From Rhizobium sp. (GTDB taxonomy: Bacteria > Pseudomonadota > Alphaproteobacteria > Rhizobiales > Rhizobiaceae), in NCBI GenBank assembly GCA_003501385.1, contig DNPN01000183.1, positions 1-7,578 of the forward strand: a DNA stretch of 7,578 nucleotides, given 5' to 3'. A model generated the notes under the pieces. It saw only the letters and a program-made list of their open reading frames with translations, was not told the DNA's origin and did not search any database. The position numbers and the translations under genes were made by a program. Positions 1 to 5,841 of the stretch are shown piece by piece. How positions within the stretch are numbered: position 1 is the first letter of the stretch; every line of letters begins with the position of its first letter.

Positions 1-62
1 ATTAGCTGATCCGCGCACCAACGCCCTGATAGCAGTAACATGGGGATCGATGCAACAACGCC
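1..62. mobile_element. Putative terminus of an insertion sequence inserted into an IS110-type gene
   Basis: Read on the minus strand from position 62, the sequence begins GGCGTTGTTGCATCGATCC. This resembles the GGCnnTGTTG-type terminal repeats of IS6-family and IS5/IS903-family elements. It starts exactly where the reading frame of an IS110-type transposase stops matching its family, which supports an insertion junction at 62/63. The other end of the element and any target duplication lie outside the window, so family and boundary are inference. No transposase reading frame is visible in these 62 bases. A rearranged or degraded IS110 element is the alternative. Confidence 0.4.
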
Positions 63-93
63 TATCAATTCCTATTGTGCTAACTTCCTTCAT
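63..93 (-). pseudogene. IS110-family transposase, 5' fragment only (disrupted)
   Basis: The minus-strand ATG at 93 is preceded by AAGGAGAG with about 8 bases of spacing, a strong ribosome binding site. It encodes MKEVSTIGID, the typical start of IS110/IS1111 transposases, where the Asp is the first acidic residue of the RuvC-like (DEDD) catalytic centre and is normally followed by (L/I)AK.VFQ.HG. Here the frame goes on as RRCCIDPHVTA, which does not fit the family, so the gene is cut after codon 10 or 11. The frame stays open to the window edge, but the remaining residues are probably read from the inserted IS. Recognition rests on only ten residues plus the ribosome binding site, so confidence is moderate. 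Confidence 0.55.
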
Positions 94-190
94 GGACGGC
101 TCTCCTTTCTGCGGCTTCCAACAACCGCACTATGGCATCTCAGATGTCGGGCTAGGAGACCGTCCACTCGATCAAGCCCCAACGGTGCCA
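94..190 (-). mobile_element. Probable left-end leader of the IS110-type element
   Basis: This stretch lies between the stop of the Lrp-type regulator (191) and the disrupted transposase start (93). It carries the transposase ribosome binding site (about 100-107) and otherwise no reading frame of its own that looks coding. Elements of the IS110 family have a non-coding leader before the transposase and lack classical long terminal inverted repeats, so the outer boundary cannot be placed by eye; it could lie anywhere up to about 190. A short leader of under 100 bases would suit the IS1111 branch better than IS110 proper, but this is inference. Confidence 0.35.
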
Positions 191-667
191 TCACGAAAAG
201 TCGTCAAAGTCGATCGGTACCGAGAAGCCGACTTTAACCCGATCCATGACAACCATTGTTTTGAAGCCTTTGATGTCAGGGTTTTCATAAAAGAATTTTC
301 GCGTAAAGCCTTCGTAATCCTCCATGCTTTGTGCCGTCACAATGAGCACAAAGTCAGAGTCGCCGGTGACGTAGTAGCCGTTCATCACCTCCGGTGTTTG
401 GCGAATGGATTGCTTGAAACGGTCAACAATATCGGCCCTTTCACGCTCAAGCGATACCAACACAAGCATCGCGATCGGTCGGCCCACATCTTTGGGCCGA
501 ATAATCGATACATCGGCCTCAATCACCCCATTTTCGCGCAGGCGTTTGAGCCTGCGCTGCACCGCGGTTGCGGATAGGCCGACCAGCGCTCCCAGCTCTT
601 CGGTGCTGTGCCGATTGTGCATTTGCAAGATATTCAGAAGACGTGCGTCGAGGCGATCAAGCTGCAT
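191..667 (-). CDS. Lrp/AsnC-family transcriptional regulator
   Basis: This 158-residue protein has the usual length and two-part build of the Lrp/AsnC (feast/famine) family. An N-terminal winged helix-turn-helix spans about residues 4-50 (LDARLLNILQ, then STEELGALVGLSATAVQRRLKRL with the recognition helix near 32-43). A C-terminal RAM/effector domain spans about 65-150 and contains the typical turn YYVTGDSDFVLIV (98-110). Family members form octamers or other multimers that wrap DNA and bind amino acids at the RAM interface. The start at 667 has GGAG six bases upstream and leaves only three residues before the HTH domain. It is transcribed divergently from the aminotransferase-transport operon 238 bases away, the standard arrangement for a local regulator. 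The specific effector, and whether it activates or represses, cannot be read from the sequence; substrate-dependent control of the operon and autoregulation are inferred. Confidence 0.93.
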   Translation of the reverse strand: MQLDRLDARLLNILQMHNRHSTEELGALVGLSATAVQRRLKRLRENGVIEADVSIIRPKDVGRPIAMLVLVSLERERADIVDRFKQSIRQTPEVMNGYYVTGDSDFVLIVTAQSMEDYEGFTRKFFYENPDIKGFKTMVVMDRVKVGFSVPIDFDDFS

Positions 668-682
668 TGATAGCTCCGCATA

Positions 683-723
683 ATTTCTTCGTCAATCATG
701 AAAAGAAAGCAGGATTTCTTCGT
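683..723 (+). repeat. Phased 10-bp direct repeat, possible operator
   Basis: ATTTCTTCGT occurs exactly at 683-692 and 714-723, with a start-to-start distance of 31 bases (about three helical turns). A shorter copy of its CTTCGT core follows at 770-775. The pair lies 16-56 bases upstream of the regulator start. Repeated sites on one DNA face are what multimeric Lrp-type proteins bind, but the motif does not match the E. coli Lrp consensus, so the assignment to this regulator is inference. Confidence 0.4.
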
Positions 724-880
724 AATAGCAATAAAGCATATCGAAAAAATGCGCTGCGATGCACATAGACTTCGTTGCAAGGCCATCAAACAGAACAGAC
801 GATCCTGGATAGGGCAAGGACTGGAGCATGTGAGTGCGCCGCTTTGCCGGGAATTGATCAAACTGAAATACCTGCGTTTC

Positions 881-895
881 GGCGGTTTGGCCGCC
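881..895 (+). promoter_or_regulatory. Small hairpin abutting the aminotransferase ribosome binding site
   Basis: GGCGG (881-885) and CCGCC (891-895) form a perfect 5-bp GC stem around the loop TTTGG, ending one base before the TGAGG ribosome binding site of the aminotransferase. It lacks a following T-run, so it is not a terminator. It may hold the start region of the messenger in a fixed shape, or it may have no role. Confidence 0.25.
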
Positions 896-905
896 TGAGG
901 AAATA

Positions 906-2309
906 ATGATGACGAACATTGCTGAAATCACCGACATGGACCGCCGCACGGTTCTCCACCCATTCACCTATCTCAAGGATTACGCCTCCGGTGCCACTGA
1001 GCCGACCATCATGGAGACGGGCAAAGGGGTTCGCATCAAGGATGCAACGGGCAGAGAATATATCGACGGATTTGCCGGTCTCTACTGCGTCAACATCGGC
1101 TATGGACGCACTGAGGTGGCCGAAGCCATCGCGCGGCAGGCTTATAAGCTCGCCTATTACCATTCCTACGCAGCCCATACGACAGAAGAGCTTGCGCGCC
1201 TGTCTGATCGGCTGATCAGAATGGCACCGGGCAATATGTCAAAGGTGTTTTATGGTCTTTCAGGCTCTGACGCCAATGAAACGCAGGCAAAAATCATCTG
1301 GTATTACAACAATTTGCGGGGGCTTCCTCGAAAGAAAAAGATCATTGCCCGTGAGCGTGGCTACCATGGCTGTTCGGTTGTCTCTGGTTCGATGACCGGG
1401 CTGAGTTTTTACCATGACCATATGGACCTACCGATAGCCGGTATCCTGCGCACTGGCGTTCCACATTTCTATCGCGGTGCTTTTCCCGGCGAAACCGAAT
1501 TGGCCTTTTCTGAACGCCGTGCAAACGAACTTGAAGCGCTCATCATCGCTGAAGGGCCGGACACAGTCGGGGCGTTTATTGCCGAGCCGGTTTTAGGCAC
1601 AGGTGGCATCACACCTCCACCGGCAGGCTATTGGGCCAAAATTCAGGCCGTGCTGAAAAAATACGATGTGCTGTTGATCGCAGACGAGGTGATCTGCGGT
1701 TTCGGTCGCACAGGTGCCATGTTCGGTTCTGATTTGTATGGAATGGAACCGGATCTGATCACTGTGGCCAAGGGCTTGACCTCTGCTTATGTGCCGTTAT
1801 CAGCCTCAATCATCTCGCAAAAAATATACGACGTTATGGAAGAGGCAACGCCTCGGGTTGGCTCATTCTCCCATGGCTATACCTATTCTGGCCATCCGAT
1901 TGGTGCGGCAGCGGCCAATGCCGTGCTGGATATTGTCGAGCGGGAAGATCTGCCCGGTCAGGCTGCACAGAAGGGGGCTTACCTGCTCAATCGATTGAAG
2001 GCTGAGTTCGAACAAAACCCGATTGTCGGTGAAGTGCGCGGCATCGGCATGATGGCGGCGATAGAGTTTGTGGCGGATCGCGGATCGAAATTGTCGTTTG
2101 ATCCGGCTTTGAAGGTCGGAGGGCGAATTTCTCAAGCGGCGCGAGACCGTAATCTCATTGCGCGCGCCATGCCGCATGGAGATATTCTGGGCTTTGCACC
2201 ACCTTTGGTCATGACAGAGGCTGAGATTGACGAGATGGTGACTATTGCGAAAGCAGCGGTCGATGAAGTGCTTAAGGAACTCGATTCTGAAGGTGCTGTG
2301 ATTGGCTGA
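906..2309 (+). CDS. Class III (omega) aminotransferase, PLP-dependent
   Basis: This 467-residue protein has the length and complete motif set of class III aminotransferases of the omega-amino acid/amine:pyruvate group (relatives of Pseudomonas SpuC and the Chromobacterium violaceum enzyme). Visible elements are the GLYCVNIGYG substrate loop (58-67), SGSDAN phosphate-cup motif (119-124), YHG stacking on the PLP ring (153-155), IADE with Asp260 bonding the pyridine nitrogen, AKGLTS with Lys289 as the Schiff-base lysine, HGYTYSGHP (323-331) and an Arg at 420 in the position of the mobile carboxylate-binding arginine. The reaction is transfer of a terminal amino group to pyruvate or a similar keto acid; the natural donor (diamine, omega-amino acid or other) is unknown. 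The loop residue usually Trp in close relatives is Tyr60 here. GAGG lies five bases before the ATG at 906; a second ATG at 909 is equally possible. It is the first gene of the operon, 18 bases before the ATPase. Confidence 0.93.
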   Translation: MMTNIAEITDMDRRTVLHPFTYLKDYASGATEPTIMETGKGVRIKDATGREYIDGFAGLYCVNIGYGRTEVAEAIARQAYKLAYYHSYAAHTTEELARLSDRLIRMAPGNMSKVFYGLSGSDANETQAKIIWYYNNLRGLPRKKKIIARERGYHGCSVVSGSMTGLSFYHDHMDLPIAGILRTGVPHFYRGAFPGETELAFSERRANELEALIIAEGPDTVGAFIAEPVLGTGGITPPPAGYWAKIQAVLKKYDVLLIADEVICGFGRTGAMFGSDLYGMEPDLITVAKGLTSAYVPLSASIISQKIYDVMEEATPRVGSFSHGYTYSGHPIGAAAANAVLDIVEREDLPGQAAQKGAYLLNRLKAEFEQNPIVGEVRGIGMMAAIEFVADRGSKLSFDPALKVGGRISQAARDRNLIARAMPHGDILGFAPPLVMTEAEIDEMVTIAKAAVDEVLKELDSEGAVIG

Positions 2310-2327
2310 CCTAAAGGAAGCACACAG

Positions 2328-3104
2328 ATGAACGACGTCTTGAAAGTTCACGACCTGTTCAAAGCGTTTGGCTCTGCCAACGTCCTCAACGGAATCAATT
2401 TCCGCATGCGGGAAGGAGAAGTCATTTCGCTCATTGGCTCCTCTGGCTCGGGCAAGAGCACGGCTCTTCGGTGCGTGAACTTTCTTGAAACGCCAACATC
2501 GGGCCAGATCGAGGTGATGGGAGAGGCGGTTTCGGTTGTCACCAATGTGCGTGGCGAACGAGAGATCGTCAATGCCTGCAACATCAGGGAGTTTCGCCGC
2601 CGTATCGGCATGGTGTTCCAGAGCTTTAATCTTTGGCCGCATCGCACCGTTTTGGGCAATGTTACGGAAGCCTTGATCTATGTGCTGAAAAAACAAAAGC
2701 ACGAGGCGCAAGAGATGGCGCTTTCTGCACTCGGGAAAGTCGGAATGGTGGATTTCCGGGATCGTTATCCCCACCAGCTCTCCGGTGGCCAGCAACAGCG
2801 CGTGGCGATTGCGCGGGTGCTGGCAATGGCTCCCAAGCTGATGTTGTTTGATGAACCAACATCGGCATTGGACCCCGAATTGGTCGGGGAAGTGCTGAAA
2901 GTCATCAGAACTCTGGCAGATGAAGGCGCAACCATCCTTCTTGTCACCCATGAAATGCGGTTCGCGCGTGATGTCTCGAACCGAATGATCTTCCTGCACA
3001 AAGGCATCGTTGAGCAGGATGACACGCCGGAAGAGCTGTTTCGCAACCCCGCATCCGGGGCGGTGGAGCGGTTTCTATCCAGCGTCATGCCGGCCGCCGC
3101 CTAA
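2328..3104 (+). CDS. Polar amino acid ABC transporter, ATP-binding protein (HisP/GlnQ/OccP type)
   Basis: This 258-residue nucleotide-binding subunit powers the import system encoded by the next three genes and acts as a homodimer on the cytoplasmic face of the permeases. It shows Walker A GSSGSGKST (37-45), Q-loop Gln98 in FQSFNLWPH, signature LSGGQQQR (151-158), Walker B LMLFDEP with catalytic Glu176, D-loop SALD (179-182) and switch His208. The segment around residues 65-88 (VSVVTNVRGEREIVNAC) is the longer insertion seen in the HisP/OccP branch rather than the shorter GlnQ form, which favours basic amino acid or opine-type substrates, though weakly. The start at 2328 is preceded by AAAGGAAG at the proper distance. 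All catalytic residues are intact. Confidence 0.95.
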   Translation: MNDVLKVHDLFKAFGSANVLNGINFRMREGEVISLIGSSGSGKSTALRCVNFLETPTSGQIEVMGEAVSVVTNVRGEREIVNACNIREFRRRIGMVFQSFNLWPHRTVLGNVTEALIYVLKKQKHEAQEMALSALGKVGMVDFRDRYPHQLSGGQQQRVAIARVLAMAPKLMLFDEPTSALDPELVGEVLKVIRTLADEGATILLVTHEMRFARDVSNRMIFLHKGIVEQDDTPEELFRNPASGAVERFLSSVMPAAA

Positions 3105-3142
3105 GCGGGGTCGTTCCCACAACAATAAAAGGGGTAACAGAT

Positions 3143-3961
3143 ATGTCCATCACCAAGATCATCCAATCCACTCTGGCGTCCACCTTGCTTCTGATTGCAG
3201 CCAACAGTGCCGCCTATGCGGAGGAAGGTGTGTTGCGCATTGGCACAGAAGGGGACGCACCGCTGTTCAGCATGGCGGATGCAAACGGCAACGTCACCGG
3301 CTTTGATGCCGACATTGCCAATGGCATTTGTGCCGAAATGAAGGTCAAGTGCAAATTCGTTGTTCAGGCGTTCAGTTCTCTCATTCCATCAATGGACAGT
3401 GACCGCTTTGACGTGATCATTTCCGGTCTCGGCATTACGGAAGAACGCGCGAAGAAAATCGACTATTCCATTCCCTATGCAACCACACCGCTTTATTTTG
3501 TTGTTCCCAAAAGCTCGCCTCTTGCCGGTTTGAAGAGCCTTGGCGAGATTGAAAAGGCACTGGCTGGCAAGAGTGTTGGCGTTGTAACCGGCACAACTTA
3601 CGCAAAATTCATTGAAAAGCGGATTCCTGGCGCTGATCTGAAGACCTATGATGCGACCACCCAGCAGACTGCCGATCTGGCCAGCGGCCGTCTTGATGCG
3701 GCATTCGGCGATTCCCCAACCTGGATGGATTTTCTGGCCAGCGCAGACGGTGCCAACTTTACCAAAATCGACGTCAAGATCATGTCCATGGACGATCCTG
3801 ATGTTCTCGGTCACGGCATGGGCGTTGGCATGCGCAAGGGCAATAGCGAATTGAAAACCAAGGTTGACGCTGCCCTGTGCAAGATGGTGACGGACGGCAA
3901 GGTGAAGGACGCCTCGATGAATTGGTTCAAGGACGATTATACCATCCCCTGCAAGAAGTGA
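3143..3961 (+). CDS. Periplasmic amino acid-type substrate-binding protein (SBP_bac_3 family)
   Basis: This 272-residue protein starts with a Sec signal peptide: Lys5, a hydrophobic core at about 6-20, and an AYA|EEG cleavage site after residue 26. The mature part has the family-3 pattern, with LRIGTEGDAPLFS (31-43), GFDADIANGICAEM (53-66) and the GLGITEERAKKIDYSIPY block (95-112). By comparison with the LAO/HisJ proteins, Arg102 occupies the position that grips the ligand alpha-carboxylate, and Asp190 (GRLDAAFGDS) that of the residue holding the alpha-amino group. Cys63 and Cys70 match the disulfide pair of that group; Cys246 and Cys270 may form another. The ligand therefore probably carries an alpha-amino acid moiety; its side chain cannot be told. 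The start at 3143 follows AAAAGGGG. A strong hairpin just after the stop may raise its expression above that of the permeases. Confidence 0.93.
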   Translation: MSITKIIQSTLASTLLLIAANSAAYAEEGVLRIGTEGDAPLFSMADANGNVTGFDADIANGICAEMKVKCKFVVQAFSSLIPSMDSDRFDVIISGLGITEERAKKIDYSIPYATTPLYFVVPKSSPLAGLKSLGEIEKALAGKSVGVVTGTTYAKFIEKRIPGADLKTYDATTQQTADLASGRLDAAFGDSPTWMDFLASADGANFTKIDVKIMSMDDPDVLGHGMGVGMRKGNSELKTKVDAALCKMVTDGKVKDASMNWFKDDYTIPCKK

Positions 3962-3974
3962 TCTCTCTTTTGAC

Positions 3975-4008
3975 ACGGCACATTCTGCGCAAAATCAGGA
4001 TGTGCCGT
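3975..4008 (+). promoter_or_regulatory. Intra-operon stem-loop, probable messenger stabiliser between binding protein and permease
   Basis: ACGGCACATTCTG (3975-3987) pairs with CAGGATGTGCCGT (3996-4008) over 13 positions, twelve Watson-Crick and one U-G, around the 8-base loop CGCAAAAT. It begins 13 bases after the binding-protein stop and ends just before the GGGGTGG ribosome binding site (about 4010-4016) of the permease. No T-run follows on either strand, so it is not a classical terminator. Hairpins at this spot in other ABC operons block 3' exonucleases and keep the upstream messenger abundant; that role here is inferred. It may also restrain permease translation. Confidence 0.65.
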
Positions 4009-4021
4009 CGGGGTGGTATGC

Positions 4022-4735
4022 ATGTTGAATGATATTTGGGAGTTGCTGATTGGCAAAGGGTGGGCGCTCGCCCTTTTGCGGGGTGGGGTTGTGACCATTG
4101 CCATCGGTTTGCTCGGTATGCTGCTGGGGCTTGTTATTGCCACACCATTGGCGCTGTTGCGCTGGCGGCGGGTGGTTGTGATCTCGCAGCTGATTGATGC
4201 CTACAGCGTCATTGTCCGGGGCGTGCCCGGACTTCTGGTGATCTATCTGCTGTTTTTCGGCTCTGTTGACTGGGTGCGGGCGATCACATCCATGTTTGGC
4301 TATCAAAAAAGTGCCGAAAACGCCTATCCGATGATCATTGGCGTGATTGCGATTGCGGCAATCTCTTGCGCCTATTCCATTGAGGTCATCAGGGGCGCAC
4401 TTCAATCCGTTCCTGTCGGCCTTATCGAGGCTGCGCACTCGCTGGCCTTGCCGGGCAAGGTGACGTTCTTCCGGGTGATTTTTCCGCTCGCGCTCAGGCT
4501 TGCGCTGGGTGGTCTCAACAATGTCTGGCAAATGACAATCAAGGATACTTCGCTGATCTCCGTGATCGGATTGCAGGAATTGATGCGCACGGCGGCCATT
4601 GCCGCAGGCATCACACGCTCGCCGCTGCTGTTTTACGGCGTCGCCGCCCTGTTGTTTTTCACCCTGACGGGGCTGAGCCAAGCGGTGTTTGCACGGATCG
4701 AGCGCTATCTCAATCGCGGGTTCAATGGGTGCTGA
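4022..4735 (+). CDS. Polar amino acid ABC transporter permease (HisQ/OccQ type)
   Basis: From the ATG at 4022 this is a 237-residue inner-membrane permease of the His/Glu/Gln/Arg/opine family with about five hydrophobic segments (near 16-46, 53-80, 104-124, 152-165 with its flank, and 201-222). The cytoplasmic EAA loop, which contacts the ATPase, is IEAAHSLALPGKVTFFRVIF (135-154). The near-invariant Gly six residues after the Glu (EAAxxxG) is Ala142 here, an unusual change. I chose 4022 because GGGGTGG lies six bases upstream; a GTG at 4013 would add only three residues. It pairs with the next gene to form the membrane channel of the heterodimeric importer. The stop is separated from the next start by one base, implying translational coupling. 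Confidence 0.92.
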   Translation: MLNDIWELLIGKGWALALLRGGVVTIAIGLLGMLLGLVIATPLALLRWRRVVVISQLIDAYSVIVRGVPGLLVIYLLFFGSVDWVRAITSMFGYQKSAENAYPMIIGVIAIAAISCAYSIEVIRGALQSVPVGLIEAAHSLALPGKVTFFRVIFPLALRLALGGLNNVWQMTIKDTSLISVIGLQELMRTAAIAAGITRSPLLFYGVAALLFFTLTGLSQAVFARIERYLNRGFNGC

Positions 4736-4736
4736 C

Positions 4737-5417
4737 ATGGACATCAATATCATCACCTATGCTGTACCCTTTCTTCTCATGGGTGCCAAAACGACCCTGC
4801 TGATTGCCGTGTTCGGCATTGGGTTTGGCCTGCCGTTTGGGGTGTTGCTGGCCCTGGGTCGCGGCTCCCACAATCACGTCCTTCGCCGCGCCTGTGACAT
4901 CTACTGCGCCATCTTTCGTGGCACGCCCATGCTGGTGCAGATTTTTGTAATTTACTACGGGCTGGCGCAGATCAGTTTCGTACGACAGAACCCCATCATC
5001 TGGTGGATGATTGGTAACGGGTTGCATGCGGCCATCCTCGCCGTCATCCTCAACACCTGCGCCTACACCGCCGAGATCTTCCGCTCCGCTCTTCTATCTT
5101 TGCCACGTGGCCTGATTGAAGCTGCCGAAGCCTGTGGCATGTCTGGCTGGCATATTTTCATCCGTGTCAAGTTTCCACTCGCCCTGCGTCAGGCTCTGCC
5201 TGCTTACAGCAGCGAAGTTGCGATCATTGTGAAGGAATCCAGCCTTGCTTCCACCATCACCGTGCTGGAAATCACCGGTTACGCCAAGCGATTGATGAGC
5301 GAAACCTTTGCCATCATGGACATTTTCATCATCACTGCAGCCTTCTATCTCGCCATCAATGTCATTGCCTTGACGGTGCTGAAGCTCATCGAACGACGTC
5401 TGTCGTTTACCCGATAA
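4737..5417 (+). CDS. Polar amino acid ABC transporter permease (HisM/OccM type)
   Basis: From the ATG at 4737 this is a 226-residue second permease subunit of the same importer. Hydrophobic segments lie at about 8-40, 54-80, 90-112, 160-178 and 193-215. The EAA loop is canonical (GLIEAAEACGMSGWHIFIRV, 125-144, with the conserved Gly134), in contrast to its partner. The motif RGTPMLVQIF (61-70) is typical of the family. The start is uncertain: 4737 lies one base after the upstream stop, while an in-frame ATG at 4725 (adding MGAD, overlapping the upstream gene by 11 bases) has GCGGG a few bases before it. Either way the two permeases are translationally coupled. A 23-base gap separates it from the cupin gene. 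Confidence 0.92.
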   Translation: MDINIITYAVPFLLMGAKTTLLIAVFGIGFGLPFGVLLALGRGSHNHVLRRACDIYCAIFRGTPMLVQIFVIYYGLAQISFVRQNPIIWWMIGNGLHAAILAVILNTCAYTAEIFRSALLSLPRGLIEAAEACGMSGWHIFIRVKFPLALRQALPAYSSEVAIIVKESSLASTITVLEITGYAKRLMSETFAIMDIFIITAAFYLAINVIALTVLKLIERRLSFTR

Positions 5418-5440
5418 TCCTCCTATTGAGAGACCATCAA

Positions 5441-5794
5441 ATGTCCAAGCTGACCTTTATTGACCAGAACAACCTGCCAGAGCCACGCAAGGGCCAACCC
5501 TTGCCAGACAGACTGGTGGAAGGCGATCCACAGTTTCTGACCTGGGATATTGCCCAGACGGCGGACGGTCAGGTGTCCTGCGGCGTATGGGAGGTTACGC
5601 CTGGTGCCTATCGTTCGATCAAAGGTGAAACCTTTGAATTCTGCGTCATCCTCTCCGGTGTTTCCGAACTGATTGAAGATGGATGTGAACCGCGTCGAAT
5701 TGTTGCGGGCGACTCATTCGTCATGCATCCGGGCTTTACCGGGGTCTGGAAGGTGATTGAAACGACGCGCAAACTCTGGGTATCGCGCGATTGA
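5441..5794 (+). CDS. Small single-domain cupin protein (Cupin_3 / DUF861 type)
   Basis: The ATG at 5441 has GAGAG eight bases upstream and gives 117 residues; a TTG at 5426 in frame is less likely. The C-terminal two thirds form one cupin barrel of the type found in EutQ-like and amine catabolism operons: GVWEVTPGAYRS (48-59), ETFEFCVILSG (63-73), then RRIVAGDSFVMHPGFTGVWKVIET (85-108) and KLWV near the end. The His-x-His metal ligands of classical cupins are absent, as is usual in this subfamily, so catalysis with a bound metal ion is doubtful; it may instead bind a small ligand. Relatives frequently sit beside FAD oxidoreductases like the next gene, and the two probably act in the same step. 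The molecular function is not known. Confidence 0.85.
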   Translation: MSKLTFIDQNNLPEPRKGQPLPDRLVEGDPQFLTWDIAQTADGQVSCGVWEVTPGAYRSIKGETFEFCVILSGVSELIEDGCEPRRIVAGDSFVMHPGFTGVWKVIETTRKLWVSRD

Positions 5795-5841
5795 GATCGT
5801 TGTCAGGTAGTCCTTCAGATCATGTCAAACGGGGCGTCTTC

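Larger units (their letters stand above)
668..905. promoter_or_regulatory. Divergent control region between the Lrp-type regulator and the catabolic operon
   Basis: The 238 bases between the two divergent starts must hold both promoters. They are visibly more AT-rich on the regulator side (668-750). CTTCGT (ACGAAG on the minus strand) occurs three times in direct orientation, at 687-692, 718-723 and 770-775. The first two belong to a 10-base exact repeat, ATTTCTTCGT, at 683-692 and 714-723. The spacings of 31 and 52 bases are close to three and five helical turns. I found no convincing sigma70 promoter pair; TTGCAA at 775-780 with a weak GACGAT 17 bases on is the best candidate on the plus strand. 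No reading frame here looks coding. Confidence 0.6.

Noticed and set aside
698..898. A 66-codon plus-strand frame in the control region that ends seven bases before the aminotransferase start
   Set aside because: It has no ribosome binding site, its composition is unlike coding sequence of the neighbours, and it covers the probable operators. A leader peptide cannot be excluded but nothing supports it.
698..905. Riboswitch or CRISPR-like array in the divergent region
   Set aside because: There is no conserved riboswitch core that I recognise, and the direct repeats are only 10 bases, too short and few for CRISPR.
1863..2999. Long minus-strand frame of 378 codons antisense to the aminotransferase and ATPase genes
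   Set aside because: Both plus-strand genes show complete family motifs. The antisense product is rich in His, Arg, Cys and Gln without any domain pattern, as expected of a shadow frame.
3975..4008. Reading the intergenic hairpin as a rho-independent terminator
   Set aside because: No T-run follows the stem on either strand, and the downstream permease genes need to be transcribed with the binding protein.
3995..4756. Minus-strand frame of 253 codons antisense to the first permease
   Set aside because: Its product is low-complexity His/Gln/Asn-rich, typical of the antisense of a hydrophobic membrane protein.
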